DNA of 64,000 bases from Cellulomonas sp. NS3 (GCF_024757985.1 NZ_CP103289.1:4526001-4590000), one strand, 5' to 3'; shown: positions 33,440 through 41,529, numbered from the stretch's first letter. The notes: generated from the sequence alone by a model not told the origin. Program-made: numbers and translations.

Positions 33440-33600
33440 GGGCGTCGGGCGTCAGGCGCGGCGCGTCAGCGTCCGCCAGCCGCGCGTGCACGTGCATGTC
33501 GTGCCAGCCGTCCGGGTGGCGGCCTTGGCGGCGCAGCGTCCCCTCGGGCAGGTAGCCCGCCTTCGTCGCGACGCGGAACGATCCAGCCGCAGCCGCCCCG
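33440..33600 (-). pseudogene. C-terminal remnant of a GNAT acetyltransferase
   Basis: On the minus strand a frame reads GSFRVATKAGYLPEG, then LRRQGRHPDGWHDMHVHARLAD, which matches the end of RimJ-type N-acetyltransferases (SxRVxEKxGFxxEGxLR...DMxxYxRL). Everything before this, including the acetyl-CoA loop, is missing, and the LysE gene starts only 60 bp away. Tandem GTCCGGC heptads lie on the other side (33388-33410). It is best read as a deletion remnant. Confidence 0.65.
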
Positions 33601-33644
33601 GTCCACGCGGGCCCCTCCGCCGGTGCGGGCGCCGCGGCCCTCGC

Positions 33645-33650
33645 TACCCT
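33645..33650 (+). promoter_or_regulatory. Near-leaderless -10 box TACCCT
   Basis: TACCCT ends 7 bp before ATG 33658 of the LysE-type gene. Confidence 0.5.
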
Positions 33651-33657
33651 GCCGAGC

Positions 33658-34320
33658 ATGACCGTGACGCAGGCCGTGCTCTCGTTCGCCCTGGTGGCGG
33701 GCCTCCTGACGATCGTCCCCGGGCTCGACACCGCGCTCGTGCTCCGCTCCGCGATCAGCCGCGGGCGGGCGCACGCCTTCGCCGCGGGCGCCGGGGTCAA
33801 CGCCGGCTGCTTCGCGTGGGGCGTCGCGGCGGCCGTCGGGGCGTCGGCCCTGCTCGCGGCGTCGCGCACGGCGTACACGGTGCTGACGCTCGCGGGTGCG
33901 GCGTACATGGTGGTGCTCGGCGCGCAGCTGCTGTGGTCGGGCCTGCGCCGACGCCCCGCCGCCGCCGGTGAACCGGGTGGCGCCGCGGCTGCGCCCGAGC
34001 CCCGCGGGTCGGTGTGGCGGGCGTTCCTGATGGGGCTCGGCACGAACCTGCTCAACCCGAAGGTCGGCGTCTTCTACCTCGCGACGATCCCGCAGTTCGT
34101 GCCCGACGGCGTCTCGCCGCTGCTCATGGGCGTGCTGCTCGCGGCGGTCCACAACGTGCTCGGCATGGCGTGGTTCGCCGCGATCATCCTCGCGACCGGG
34201 TTCGCGTCCCGGTGGCTGTCCGGCGAGGTCGTCGCGCGCGTGACGGACCGGGTGACCGGAGTCGTGCTCGTCGCCTTCGGCGTGCGGCTCGCAGCGACGG
34301 CCCGGGCGCTGCCCGCGTGA
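33658..34320 (+). CDS. LysE/RhtB family amino-acid exporter
   Basis: The protein has 220 residues with six membrane helices. The family motif is LLTIVPGLDTALVLRSAISRGR in the first loop, and GTNLLNPKVGVFYLATIPQFV is the conserved LysE segment with NPK. It exports amino acids or homoserine lactone-like compounds. A low-complexity loop (AAAGEPGGAAAAPEP) separates the halves. The stop overlaps the GTG of the SGNH gene by four bases. Confidence 0.92.
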   Translation: MTVTQAVLSFALVAGLLTIVPGLDTALVLRSAISRGRAHAFAAGAGVNAGCFAWGVAAAVGASALLAASRTAYTVLTLAGAAYMVVLGAQLLWSGLRRRPAAAGEPGGAAAAPEPRGSVWRAFLMGLGTNLLNPKVGVFYLATIPQFVPDGVSPLLMGVLLAAVHNVLGMAWFAAIILATGFASRWLSGEVVARVTDRVTGVVLVAFGVRLAATARALPA

Positions 34321-34970
34321 GCGGCACGGCGCCGACCGCCCCGGGAGCCGGCCCCGTCACCGTCCTCTTCTTCGGTGACTCGTTCGTCGCGGGCGTGGGC
34401 GACCCGACCGGTCTGGGCTGGACGACGCGCCTCGTCGCCGACGCCCGTGCCGCCGGCACCGACCTCACCGCGTACCCGCTCGGGGTGCGCCGCAACACCT
34501 CCGCCGACGTGCTGGCCCGGTGGGAGCGCGAGACGGCCGCACGGCTCCCCCGCGCCGGGCGCACCGGGCTCGTGGTGTCGTTCGGGGTCAACGACGCGAC
34601 GGACGGCGACGACGGCCGGTGCCGGGTCGCGCTCGACGAGACGGTGGCGAACCTGCGGACGCTGCTGGTCGGTGCCGCTTCGGCCGGGTTGGACGTGCTC
34701 GTCGTCGGGCCGCCCCCGATCGCCGACGAGCGGGTCGACGCGCGGATCGCCGAGGTCGACGCCCGGCTGCGCGCCGAGGCCGCAGCCCACGGGGTCAGGA
34801 CCGTGGAGGTGCTGGGCCCGCTGCGCGCAGAGACGCTGTGGACGGCGCAGGTGCGGGACGGCGACGGCGCGCACCCGGGCGCCGAGGGCTACGCCGCGCT
34901 CGCGGCGCTGGTCCGGCCCGCGTGGCGGTCGTGGCTCGCGGGGCTCGTCGCCCCGCACGCGGCGGTCTGA
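34317..34970 (+). CDS. SGNH/GDSL-type hydrolase
   Basis: The protein has 217 residues without a signal peptide. Block I is VTVLFFGDSFVAGVGD with Ser near residue 22, the Asn block is SFGVNDATDGDD, and block V is GDGAHPGAEGYAALA with the Asp-His pair. It should be a cytoplasmic esterase or lysophospholipase-like enzyme. GTG 34317 overlaps the TGA of the LysE gene, so the two are translated together. Confidence 0.88.
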   Translation: MSGTAPTAPGAGPVTVLFFGDSFVAGVGDPTGLGWTTRLVADARAAGTDLTAYPLGVRRNTSADVLARWERETAARLPRAGRTGLVVSFGVNDATDGDDGRCRVALDETVANLRTLLVGAASAGLDVLVVGPPPIADERVDARIAEVDARLRAEAAAHGVRTVEVLGPLRAETLWTAQVRDGDGAHPGAEGYAALAALVRPAWRSWLAGLVAPHAAV

Positions 34971-35128
34971 CGGTCGCTGCGCGACGGCGACCACCAGTCG
35001 GAGTCCGCCGAGGAGGTGGAGGACGGCCCGGTCGGGCACCGACTCGCGCGTGCGGGGCACGTGGTGGGACGGCAGCGGTGGTGGAGCCGGTGGCTGGTGC
35101 CAGGTGGCGGTGACCTGACGGCCGTCGC

Positions 35129-36163
35129 TCACACCGCCGGGCCGGCCCCCGGGTCGTCGTCCGCGACGGTCCCGGGGCCGGCGTCGTCGTGCACCGCCGC
35201 CGGCTCGTCGGCCGCGACCGCCGCGCTCAGCCGCCGCCCGAGCGCCCCGACGGTCGCGCGCAGCTCGGGACCGCCGAGCACCCGGAACGGCACCGGGAGC
35301 ACCGCGAGCTGCTCGGCGTACCAGTACGGGTTGCTCGTCGTCCCGGTCAGGCGCGTCGTCGCCTCGTCCAGCGCGTCGAGGCGGCCCAGCGCCCGAGGCA
35401 GCCGGCGCCGCACGCGGTCGACCGGCTCGTCGATGACGACCTCGGCCGCGTACTCCCAACCCGTCGCGAGGTGCTCGTCGAGCAGCGCGACCGGGTCGAG
35501 GTCCTCGGGCGGCGTGAACGTCCCGGGCAGCACCTCGACCGTGCCCACCCGGTCGACCCGGTACGCGCGCACGGCGCCGGCCCGGTGGGACCGGCACACG
35601 AGGTACCAGCGGCCGTGCCGGACCACGACGGCCCACGGGTCCACCTCGGTGTCCCACGCGTTCCCGGCCTCGGACCGGTAGCCGATCCGGACGGGCCGGC
35701 GGTCGGCGCACGCGTGCACGAGCGCGCTCGCCGTCGCCGGGTCGGGGCGGGCGGCGGCGCGGTCCGGCGCCGCGGCGGCGGTCCGGCGCACTGCCGTGGC
35801 CTGCGCGGCGGCGGGTCCGGGCAGCGCGCGCAGGATCTTGTCGAGCGCCCGGCCCACCGGGTCGGCCGGGTCGTCGGCGTCGTGGTGGCCGTCGAGCACC
35901 GCCATGACGAGCGCGAGCGCCTCCGCGTCCGTGAACCGCAGCGGAGCGGCGCGCAGCCCCCGGCCGATGCGGTAGCCGCCGTACGGGCCGCGGACCGACT
36001 CGACCGGAATGCCGGCCTCGCGCAGGATCCCGACGTAGCGGCGGGCGGCGCGCTCGCTGACGCCGAGCCGGGCGGCCAGGCCGTCGGCGGTCAGGCCCGG
36101 GGCGTCCTGCAGCAGCTCGAGGGCGAGCAGCGCGCGTGCGGTGGGGCTGTCGTCGGCCGTCAT
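35129..36163 (-). CDS. YafY/DeoR-like HTH-WYL transcriptional regulator
   Basis: The protein has 344 residues. The N-terminal HTH_11 (LLQDAPGLTADGLAARLGVSERAARRYVGILREAG) is followed by the PYGGYRIGRGLR wing. The WYL domain lies around 160-225 (PVRIGYRSEAGNAWDTEVDPWAVVVRHGRWYLVCRSH, RAYRVDRV) and the WCX domain at the end. WYL proteins sense small ligands or nucleic acid ends. The divergent DinB-like gene is a likely target. The paired TCCGGA site 16-37 bp upstream is the same as before the second WYL gene of this window. Confidence 0.92.
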   Translation of the reverse strand: MTADDSPTARALLALELLQDAPGLTADGLAARLGVSERAARRYVGILREAGIPVESVRGPYGGYRIGRGLRAAPLRFTDAEALALVMAVLDGHHDADDPADPVGRALDKILRALPGPAAAQATAVRRTAAAAPDRAAARPDPATASALVHACADRRPVRIGYRSEAGNAWDTEVDPWAVVVRHGRWYLVCRSHRAGAVRAYRVDRVGTVEVLPGTFTPPEDLDPVALLDEHLATGWEYAAEVVIDEPVDRVRRRLPRALGRLDALDEATTRLTGTTSNPYWYAEQLAVLPVPFRVLGGPELRATVGALGRRLSAAVAADEPAAVHDDAGPGTVADDDPGAGPAV

Positions 36164-36178
36164 GGCGCCGCGTCTCCG

Positions 36179-36200
36179 ATCCGGAAGCCGATCGTCCGGA
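36179..36200. promoter_or_regulatory. WYL operator candidate 1: ATCCGGA, 8 bp, GTCCGGA
   Basis: ATCCGGA at 36179-36185, spacer AGCCGATC, GTCCGGA at 36194-36200. The same heptamers with the same 8-bp spacing occur at 40416-40437 before another WYL gene. Confidence 0.6.
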
Positions 36201-36239
36201 ACCGACCCTAGCGTCGGTGACGTGGGCCGGGCAGAGGGC

Positions 36240-36275
36240 CGCTCACCGTTCGCCGCTCACCATTCGCCGCTCACC
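36240..36275 (+). repeat. 14-bp tandem repeat in the leader of the DinB-like gene
   Basis: Two full copies of CGCTCACC(G/A)TTCGC and the first 8 bp of a third lie directly before the ribosome binding site of the gene at 36289. Confidence 0.65.
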
Positions 36276-36288
36276 GAGGAGATGCCCC

Positions 36289-36873
36289 ATGACCGACACC
36301 GACGACCTGCTGCACGTCGAGGAGCCGTCGATGACGGCCGGCGAGGCCGAGATGCTGCTGTTCGCGCTCGACCGCTCCCGCGCGACGTTCGCGTGGAAGA
36401 CGGGCGGGCTCGACGCCGAGGCGCTGAACCGACGCCAGCCGCCGTCGACCATGACGCTCGGCGGCCTGCTCAAGCACCTGGCGCTGGTCGAGGACCACCG
36501 CACGGTGCTCGACGTCACCGGCCGGCCCAGCCGTACCGGCGAGGGGTTGCAGCGCCTCGGGCCGCCGTGGGACACCGCGGACCCCGACGACCCCGAGTGG
36601 GTCTGGACCTCGGCCGCCGACGACTCCCCCGAGGAGCTCTACGCGCTGTGGCGCGGTGCGGTGGCCCGCTCCCGCGCAGCCTGGGCGGCGACGCTCGCGG
36701 ACGGCGGTCTCGACCAGCACACGCGCTCACCGTTGTGGGACGGCGACGGGCCCAACCTGCGCCGGGTGCTCGTGGACCTGCACGACGAGTACGCCCGGCA
36801 CGTCGGGCACGCGGACCTGCTGCGCGAGGCGATCGACGGGCTCGTCGGCGAGGACCCGCCGCAGCGGGGCTGA
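36289..36873 (+). CDS. DinB family (DUF664) protein
   Basis: The protein has 194 residues. It shows the DUF664/MST start EAEMLLFALDRSRATFAWKTGGLD, the metal-ligand region LGGLLKHLALVEDHR and the late EYARHVGHADLLREAIDG with the second and third His. DinB-fold proteins in actinobacteria are often thiol (mycothiol)-dependent transferases or isomerases. GAGGAG precedes ATG 36289. The stop codon is in the shared hairpin at 36868-36884. Confidence 0.9.
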   Translation: MTDTDDLLHVEEPSMTAGEAEMLLFALDRSRATFAWKTGGLDAEALNRRQPPSTMTLGGLLKHLALVEDHRTVLDVTGRPSRTGEGLQRLGPPWDTADPDDPEWVWTSAADDSPEELYALWRGAVARSRAAWAATLADGGLDQHTRSPLWDGDGPNLRRVLVDLHDEYARHVGHADLLREAIDGLVGEDPPQRG

Positions 36874-36884
36874 GCGGCTCAGCC
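36868..36884. terminator. Hairpin containing both stop codons
   Basis: GGCTGAG-CGG-CTCAGCC is a perfect 7-bp stem. TGA 36871-36873 of the DinB-like gene and the minus-strand stop at 36879-36881 face each other. Confidence 0.6.
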
Positions 36885-37103
36885 GTCGTCGCGCAGCGAC
36901 ACCCCCTCCGCCGCGAGCGCCTCGCGCAGCAGCCGCACCGCCTTGGGGCCCACGCCGTGCAGCGCCAGGAGGTCGGCCTCGCTCATCCGGCCGACCTCCT
37001 CGAGCGTCGTGATGCCGACGTGCGCGAGGGCTCCCAGCGCGGGACGGCCGATGCGTGCGGGGAGGGGCACGCCGCCCGACGCGGCGCCGTCCGCCGTGCT
37101 CAT
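36879..37103 (-). CDS. Helix-hairpin-helix protein
   Basis: The protein has 74 residues. A single HhH unit resembling the C-terminal domain of RNA polymerase alpha (IGRPALGALAHVGITTLEEVGRMSEADLLALHGVGPKAVRLLREAL) likely binds nucleic acid non-specifically. Its ATG overlaps the stop of the methyltransferase gene by four bases, so it could deliver or support that enzyme on rRNA or tRNA; this is an inference from coupling. Confidence 0.85.
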   Translation of the reverse strand: MSTADGAASGGVPLPARIGRPALGALAHVGITTLEEVGRMSEADLLALHGVGPKAVRLLREALAAEGVSLRDDG

Positions 37104-38305
37104 GGGCTCTCCTGCGAGGGGTCCGTGTCCGCCCCGGGGCGGGCCCGGCCCGTCCGGGGTGCCCGCGCGTCCCGCCGGGTCGAGACCGTCACGGTGAACT
37201 TGGGGTCGCGCGCGACCTGACGGGTCGGCCCGACGACGCCCTCGAGCGCCGGGCGGTAGCGCAGGTGGGAGTTCCACACCGCCCACAGCTCGCCGCCCGG
37301 CCGCAGGACCCGCGCCGCGTCGGCGAACAGGGCACGGGCGACGCCGTCGTGCACCGCGGCGCCCACGTGGAACGGGGGGTTGAGCAGCACGAGGTCGACG
37401 GACGCGTCCGGCAGGGTGCCTGCGGCGTCGGCGCGGACGACGTCGACCCGGTCGGCGACGCCGTTCGCCTCGACGGTCGCGCGGGCCGAGGCGACCGCGG
37501 CCGCGGACTCGTCGGTCGCCGTGATGCGCAGCCCGGGCCGGAGGCGGGCCAGCGCGACCGCGAGGACGCCGGTGCCGCACCCGAGGTCGACCGCGGCCCC
37601 GTCCGCGAGCGGCACCGCGTCGAGCTGCGCGAGGAGCGCGCGGGTCCCGATGTCGATGCTCGTGCCCGCGAACGCCCCGCCGTGCGCGCACACCGTGATG
37701 CCCAGGTCGCGGTGCTCGGCGCGCTCGGGCCAGCGGCGGTGCGGGCGCTCGTCCGCCGGGCGCGGGTGCGACGCGACGAGGACGCGGGACTTCTGCCGCG
37801 CGAGCCGCGCCTCGACGGTGCCGAGGTGCCGCCCGAGCACGTCGTTCATCGCGGTCGTCATGTGCTTGAGTCGCCCGCCCGCGACCACGACGACCGACGG
37901 GTCGGCGTGCTCGGCGACCAGCGCGGCGATCTCGTCGAGCGCGTCGAGCGAGCGCGGGAGCTGGAGCAGCACGAGCCGGGCACCCGCGACCAGCGACAGG
38001 CCCAGCTCGTGCGTCGTGAACCCGCCGAGGCCGAGCCGCTCGGCGTTGGCGTGCAGGGCGCGCTCCCCCGTGAGCCGGTCCTGGTGCGTGCGGACCCCCG
38101 CGACGCCGTGCCGGGCGACCGCACCGAGGGTCAGCGCTCCATAGCGGTCGCCGATCACCACGACGCCGCCGTCGGGCGTGTCCGCGAGCGCCGCGAGCGC
38201 GGGCGCGGCCTCGTCGAGCACGAGCCGGTCGGTCGCGTCGACCGCGTGCAGGTTCGGCGCCTCCAGGTCGGGGTACCGCCGGAGGTCGTCGAGGACGTCG
38301 CTCAT
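37100..38305 (-). CDS. RsmC/RlmG-type rRNA guanine N2-methyltransferase
   Basis: The protein has 401 residues and two related halves, as in RsmC/RlmG. The N-terminal half (1-190) is a degenerate methyltransferase fold; the C-terminal half has the SAM motif VDLGCGTGVLAVALARL, then ATDESAAAVASA and the catalytic NPPFHVG. The NPPF signature indicates methylation of an exocyclic amino group, probably G in 16S or 23S rRNA. A leaderless mini-ORF (38302-38328) overlaps the ATG. The HhH gene follows with a four-base overlap. Confidence 0.88.
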   Translation of the reverse strand: MSDVLDDLRRYPDLEAPNLHAVDATDRLVLDEAAPALAALADTPDGGVVVIGDRYGALTLGAVARHGVAGVRTHQDRLTGERALHANAERLGLGGFTTHELGLSLVAGARLVLLQLPRSLDALDEIAALVAEHADPSVVVVAGGRLKHMTTAMNDVLGRHLGTVEARLARQKSRVLVASHPRPADERPHRRWPERAEHRDLGITVCAHGGAFAGTSIDIGTRALLAQLDAVPLADGAAVDLGCGTGVLAVALARLRPGLRITATDESAAAVASARATVEANGVADRVDVVRADAAGTLPDASVDLVLLNPPFHVGAAVHDGVARALFADAARVLRPGGELWAVWNSHLRYRPALEGVVGPTRQVARDPKFTVTVSTRRDARAPRTGRARPGADTDPSQESP

Positions 38306-38328
38306 CGCGCGCACCGGGCTCGGGTCAC
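38302..38328 (-). CDS. Leaderless mini-ORF coupled to the methyltransferase gene
   Basis: A GTG placed 6 bp after TAGCCT opens an 8-codon frame (MTRARCAR) whose TGA overlaps the ATG of the methyltransferase gene as ATGA. Sequence context supports translation starting at the 5' end of the mRNA and re-starting at the overlap. Too short for conservation evidence here. Confidence 0.45.
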   Translation of the reverse strand: MTRARCAR

Positions 38329-38334
38329 CGGGCG

Positions 38335-38340
38335 AGGCTA
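38335..38340 (-). promoter_or_regulatory. Leaderless -10 box TAGCCT
   Basis: On the minus strand TAGCCT is followed by 6 bp and the GTG of the mini-ORF at 38328. Confidence 0.5.
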
Positions 38341-38465
38341 ACAACGCCCGGGAGCCCGGCGACCCGCGCACCGGCACCGCCAGCGCGCGACGGCCGGGTA
38401 CCCCGTCACGCCGGCACACCGCGCGTGACCGACGAGTTCCGGCGCCGGACGTGGTCTCCTGCAGC

Positions 38466-39098
38466 GTGACCACGACGACCGCCCGCACCTGGGACCTCAT
38501 CCACGCCGAGCGCGCCGCACTGGCCGACGACCTGCGCGGCCTCGACGACGACCGCTGGGCCACGCCGTCGCTGTGCGCGGGCCTGACCGTCCGCGAGGTG
38601 CTCGCGCACCTGACCGCCGCGGCGAGCCTCGACGGCCTCCGGTGGTTCGCCGGGGTGGTGCGCTGCCGGTTCGACTTCGACGCGCAGGTCGCCATGCGCC
38701 TCGCCGAGCAGCTCGGGGACTCGCCCGCCGAGACGTTCGCCCGGTTCGAGCGTGTCGTCAGGAGCACCACGACGCCGCCGCTGCCCCGGCCGGCGATCCT
38801 GGGCGAGGCCGTCGTGCACGGCGAGGACATCCGGCGTCCGCTCGGGATCACGCGGGTGTACCCCGCGGAGGTCGTCGACGCGGTCGCGCGCTACTACGCG
38901 GGCACCGACCAGGTCGTGGTCGCACGACGCCGGGTGCGCGGCCTGCGGCTCGTCGCGACGGACGGCGGCTTCACGGCGGGCGCCGGTCCGGAGGTCTCGG
39001 GCCCGACGCTCGCGCTCGTCATGGCGATGACCGGCCGCTCGGTGTTCTGCGACGAGCTGACGGGCCCGGGCGTGGGGGTGCTGCGCGCCCGGTGCTGA
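38466..39098 (+). CDS. Maleylpyruvate isomerase family mycothiol-dependent enzyme
   Basis: The protein has 210 residues. The DinB/MDMPI N-terminal fold has WDLIHAERAALADDLRGLDDDRW, CAGLTVREVLAHLTAAAS with the first metal His, and VVHGEDIRRPLG with the later His. Family members transfer or use mycothiol, the actinobacterial thiol. The C-terminal half is beta-rich. GTG 38466 is taken as start since the frame further upstream is poor coding. Substrate unknown. Confidence 0.88.
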   Translation: MTTTTARTWDLIHAERAALADDLRGLDDDRWATPSLCAGLTVREVLAHLTAAASLDGLRWFAGVVRCRFDFDAQVAMRLAEQLGDSPAETFARFERVVRSTTTPPLPRPAILGEAVVHGEDIRRPLGITRVYPAEVVDAVARYYAGTDQVVVARRRVRGLRLVATDGGFTAGAGPEVSGPTLALVMAMTGRSVFCDELTGPGVGVLRARC

Positions 39099-39156
39099 CT
39101 GCGGGTGCCGGGACCGCTGCGGCGACGGGACGGGTCCCGGCGCCGCAGCGGCCGGG

Positions 39157-39813
39157 TCACGCGCGGCGACGCAGCAGCTGCTGGGTCTCCGGGGCACCGT
39201 CGTCGGCCGGGCTCACGATCACGAGCTCCTGCTCGGTGCACGTGTAGGTCTGCGTCCCGGTGAGGTCGATGCCCTGGTACTCGTCCGCGCCCGACTCCTC
39301 GGCCGGCATGTCGAACGGTGCGCCGTCCAGCGTGAACGACACGTCCTGCGTGACGCCGCTCGTGTCGACCGCGGGGACGGTGAGCTCGGTGTCGGTCGCG
39401 GTGTACGCGCCGGTCAGCGGGCCGGTGAACGCGAGCGTCGTGCCGAGGCGCTGCCCCTCGACGTCCATGGTGACGGTGAGCGACTGGCCCTCGTACGTCA
39501 GCGTGGCGCTGGTGCCGTCGAAGGCGATCCAGGTCGCGCCGGCCGTCTGCACCTCGGCGACGGTGCCGTCGGCCGCGACCGTCTGCTGGAGGCCGGCGCC
39601 CAGCGACGCCTGGTCCAGGTCCCAGCCGCCGACGAGGCACGCGGCTCCGGTCAGGGGCGTCGGCGTGGGCGTCGGGGTCGGCGTCTCCTCGACGGTGGCC
39701 TCGGGGGTCGGCGTGGGCGTCGCGGCGGTGTCGTCGCCGCCGGACGAGCACCCCGCGACGAGGAGCGCGAGGGCGACGAGGGTGGGGGCGACGAGGGGAC
39801 GGACGGCACGCAC
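39157..39813 (-). CDS. Secreted lipoprotein, hypothetical
   Basis: The protein has 218 residues. The signal peptide ends in the lipobox LLVAGC (Cys 22), so it is anchored outside the membrane. A Thr/Pro-rich linker (TPTPTPEATVEETPTPTPT) follows, then a beta-rich domain of about 150 residues (CLVGGWDLDQASLGAGLQ, TYTCTEQELVIV) with two Cys. The fold recalls lipocalin-like META/DUF4352 proteins, but no assignment is safe. AGGAG precedes GTG 39813. Confidence 0.82.
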   Translation of the reverse strand: MRAVRPLVAPTLVALALLVAGCSSGGDDTAATPTPTPEATVEETPTPTPTPTPLTGAACLVGGWDLDQASLGAGLQQTVAADGTVAEVQTAGATWIAFDGTSATLTYEGQSLTVTMDVEGQRLGTTLAFTGPLTGAYTATDTELTVPAVDTSGVTQDVSFTLDGAPFDMPAEESGADEYQGIDLTGTQTYTCTEQELVIVSPADDGAPETQQLLRRRA

Positions 39814-39918
39814 GAGGGCTCCTGAGCACGAACGGGGGCCCACCGGGCGCGGGCCGCCCGTCACGCTAGCGCCCCGTCACCCGTCCGGGAGCGTCCGTCC
39901 GGGTGACGGGGGCGCGGG

Positions 39919-40344
39919 TCAGGACGCGTCGTACGCGACCGCGACGTCGAGGACCCAGACCACCCCGAACGGGTCGCGCAGCATCCCGTACAGCGGGGCC
40001 CAGCCGGCCGGGGCGAGCGGCACGAGGACCGTGGACCGCACGCTCAGCCGCTCCCAGAGCCCGCTGATCTCGTCGGCGGACGCGCCGCGCACGGAGACGA
40101 AGTAGGGGTTCTCCCCCGGCGACCACGGCTGGGCGGCGGGGACGTCGTAGGCCATGACGTGGAAGCCGTCGGGCGAGACGACCTGCCCCCACATCACGTG
40201 GTCCGCCTCGGCGGGGTCCTGGGCGGCGTGCGCGTCGCCGTAGGTGACGACGGTCAGCTCGCCGCCGAACACGTCGCGGTAGAGCTCGAGCGCGGCGCGG
40301 GCGTCGCCGCGCAGGTTGATGTGGGTCGTGGTGGTGATCGACAT
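39919..40344 (-). CDS. VOC family protein (PhnB-like)
   Basis: The protein has 141 residues. It begins MSITTTTHINLRGDARAALELYRDVFGGELTV and ends with the DPFGVVWVLDVAV strand, both typical of PhnB-like glyoxalase-fold proteins; MWGQV and MAYD hold the metal-side strands. The substrate is unknown. AGGAG precedes the ATG. It is divergent from a WYL regulator gene with a perfect operator between them, so it is the likely regulated gene. Confidence 0.88.
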   Translation of the reverse strand: MSITTTTHINLRGDARAALELYRDVFGGELTVVTYGDAHAAQDPAEADHVMWGQVVSPDGFHVMAYDVPAAQPWSPGENPYFVSVRGASADEISGLWERLSVRSTVLVPLAPAGWAPLYGMLRDPFGVVWVLDVAVAYDAS

Positions 40345-40415
40345 TCCGGCTCCTGGTGGTGGTGCTGTCGTGGTGCGGCACCCGTCCGGGCGGCGCACGC
40401 ACACCCTCGCAAGTC

Positions 40416-40438
40416 ATCCGGACAGGATGGGTCCGGAT
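40416..40438. promoter_or_regulatory. WYL operator candidate 2: perfect inverted repeat
   Basis: ATCCGGAC and GTCCGGAT, 8-bp perfect inverted arms around AGGATGG, lie 21-43 bp before the WYL gene. The core matches the site at 36179-36200. Confidence 0.7.
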
Positions 40439-40458
40439 ATCCCGGCACACTGGGTCCC

Positions 40459-41529
40459 GTGCCCACGACGTCCTCGCGCCTCCTGTCGCTCCTGTCGCTG
40501 CTGCAGACCCGGCGCGACTGGCCGGCCTCGACCCTCGCGGACCGCCTCGACGTGACCGACCGCACCGTGCGGCGCGACGTCGACCGCCTGCGTGAGCTCG
40601 GCTACCCGATCACCAGCACGCGGGGGCGCGAGGGCGGGTACCGGCTCGACGCCGGGGCGTCGCTGCCGCCGCTCCTGTTCGACGACGAGCAGGCGGTCGC
40701 GCTCGCCGTCGCGCTGCAGACCGCCGCGGCGTCCGGGGCGGGCGTCGAGGAGGCCGCGGCGCGCGCGCTGCGCACGGTCCGCCAGCTGCTGCCGGTCCGG
40801 CTGCGGCACCGCGTGGACGCGCTGCACGTGCACGCCACCCCGGCCGGGCACCGCGACCCCGTCGACCCGGCGGTCCTGTCCGCGGTCAGCGCCGCGATCG
40901 GCGCACGCGAGGTCCTGCGCCTCGACCACCGCTCACCGGGTGCGCCCGACGACGCGGAGCCCGGACCGCCGCGGCGGGTCGAGCCGCACCACCTCGTGGC
41001 GCGCGCGGGCCGCTGGTACCTCGTCGCGTGGGACCTCGACCGCGACGACTGGCGCACGTTCCGCGTCGACCGCCTGAGCCCGCGCTCGCCCGGCGGTGCG
41101 CGGTTCACGCCGCGCGAGGTGCCCGGCGGGGACCTCGACCGGTACCTGACCGGCCGGTTCCGTGGCCTGCCGGAGCCGGGCGCGGCGGGCGGGCGCGGAG
41201 GTGTCACCGGGGACGACCGTGGGACCGGCGACGGGGCGGCAGCCGACGCGACGACGGGCGGCGCCGGCGCGGACTGGCCCTGCCAGGGGGAGGTCGTCGT
41301 GCACGCGCCCGCGGCGGAGGTCGCGCCCTACCTCGCCGACGGCGTCGTGCAGGACCTCGGGACCGGTCGCTGCCGGGTGGTCCTCGGCGCGTGGTCCTGG
41401 GTCGGGCTCGCAGCCTCGCTGGCCCGGTTCGACGCGGACGTCGACGTGGTGGGTCCGCCCGCGCTCGCGGAGGCGTTCGGGCGGCTCGCGGAGCGCTTCG
41501 CGCGGACGGCCGCGGGCGCCGCGCGGTAG
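40459..41529 (+). CDS. YafY-like HTH-WYL transcriptional regulator
   Basis: The protein has 356 residues. HTH_11 is LLSLLQTRRDWPASTLADRLDVTDRTVRRDVDRLRELGYPI, followed by GGYRLDAGASLPPLLFDDEQAVALAV. The WYL domain is around 150-215 (VEPHHLVARAGRWYLVAWDLDRDDWRTFRVDRL) and a WCX-like domain follows a low-complexity Gly/Asp linker. GTG 40459 is the start; CACACT 7 bp upstream may be the -10 box. It probably controls itself and the divergent VOC gene from the inverted repeat at 40416. Confidence 0.92.
   Translation: MPTTSSRLLSLLSLLQTRRDWPASTLADRLDVTDRTVRRDVDRLRELGYPITSTRGREGGYRLDAGASLPPLLFDDEQAVALAVALQTAAASGAGVEEAAARALRTVRQLLPVRLRHRVDALHVHATPAGHRDPVDPAVLSAVSAAIGAREVLRLDHRSPGAPDDAEPGPPRRVEPHHLVARAGRWYLVAWDLDRDDWRTFRVDRLSPRSPGGARFTPREVPGGDLDRYLTGRFRGLPEPGAAGGRGGVTGDDRGTGDGAAADATTGGAGADWPCQGEVVVHAPAAEVAPYLADGVVQDLGTGRCRVVLGAWSWVGLAASLARFDADVDVVGPPALAEAFGRLAERFARTAAGAAR

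Noticed and set aside
34971-35128. Small gene between the SGNH and WYL genes
   Set aside because: Both strands have open frames from GC bias, but none has a start signal or protein-like sequence. I see nothing in this gap.
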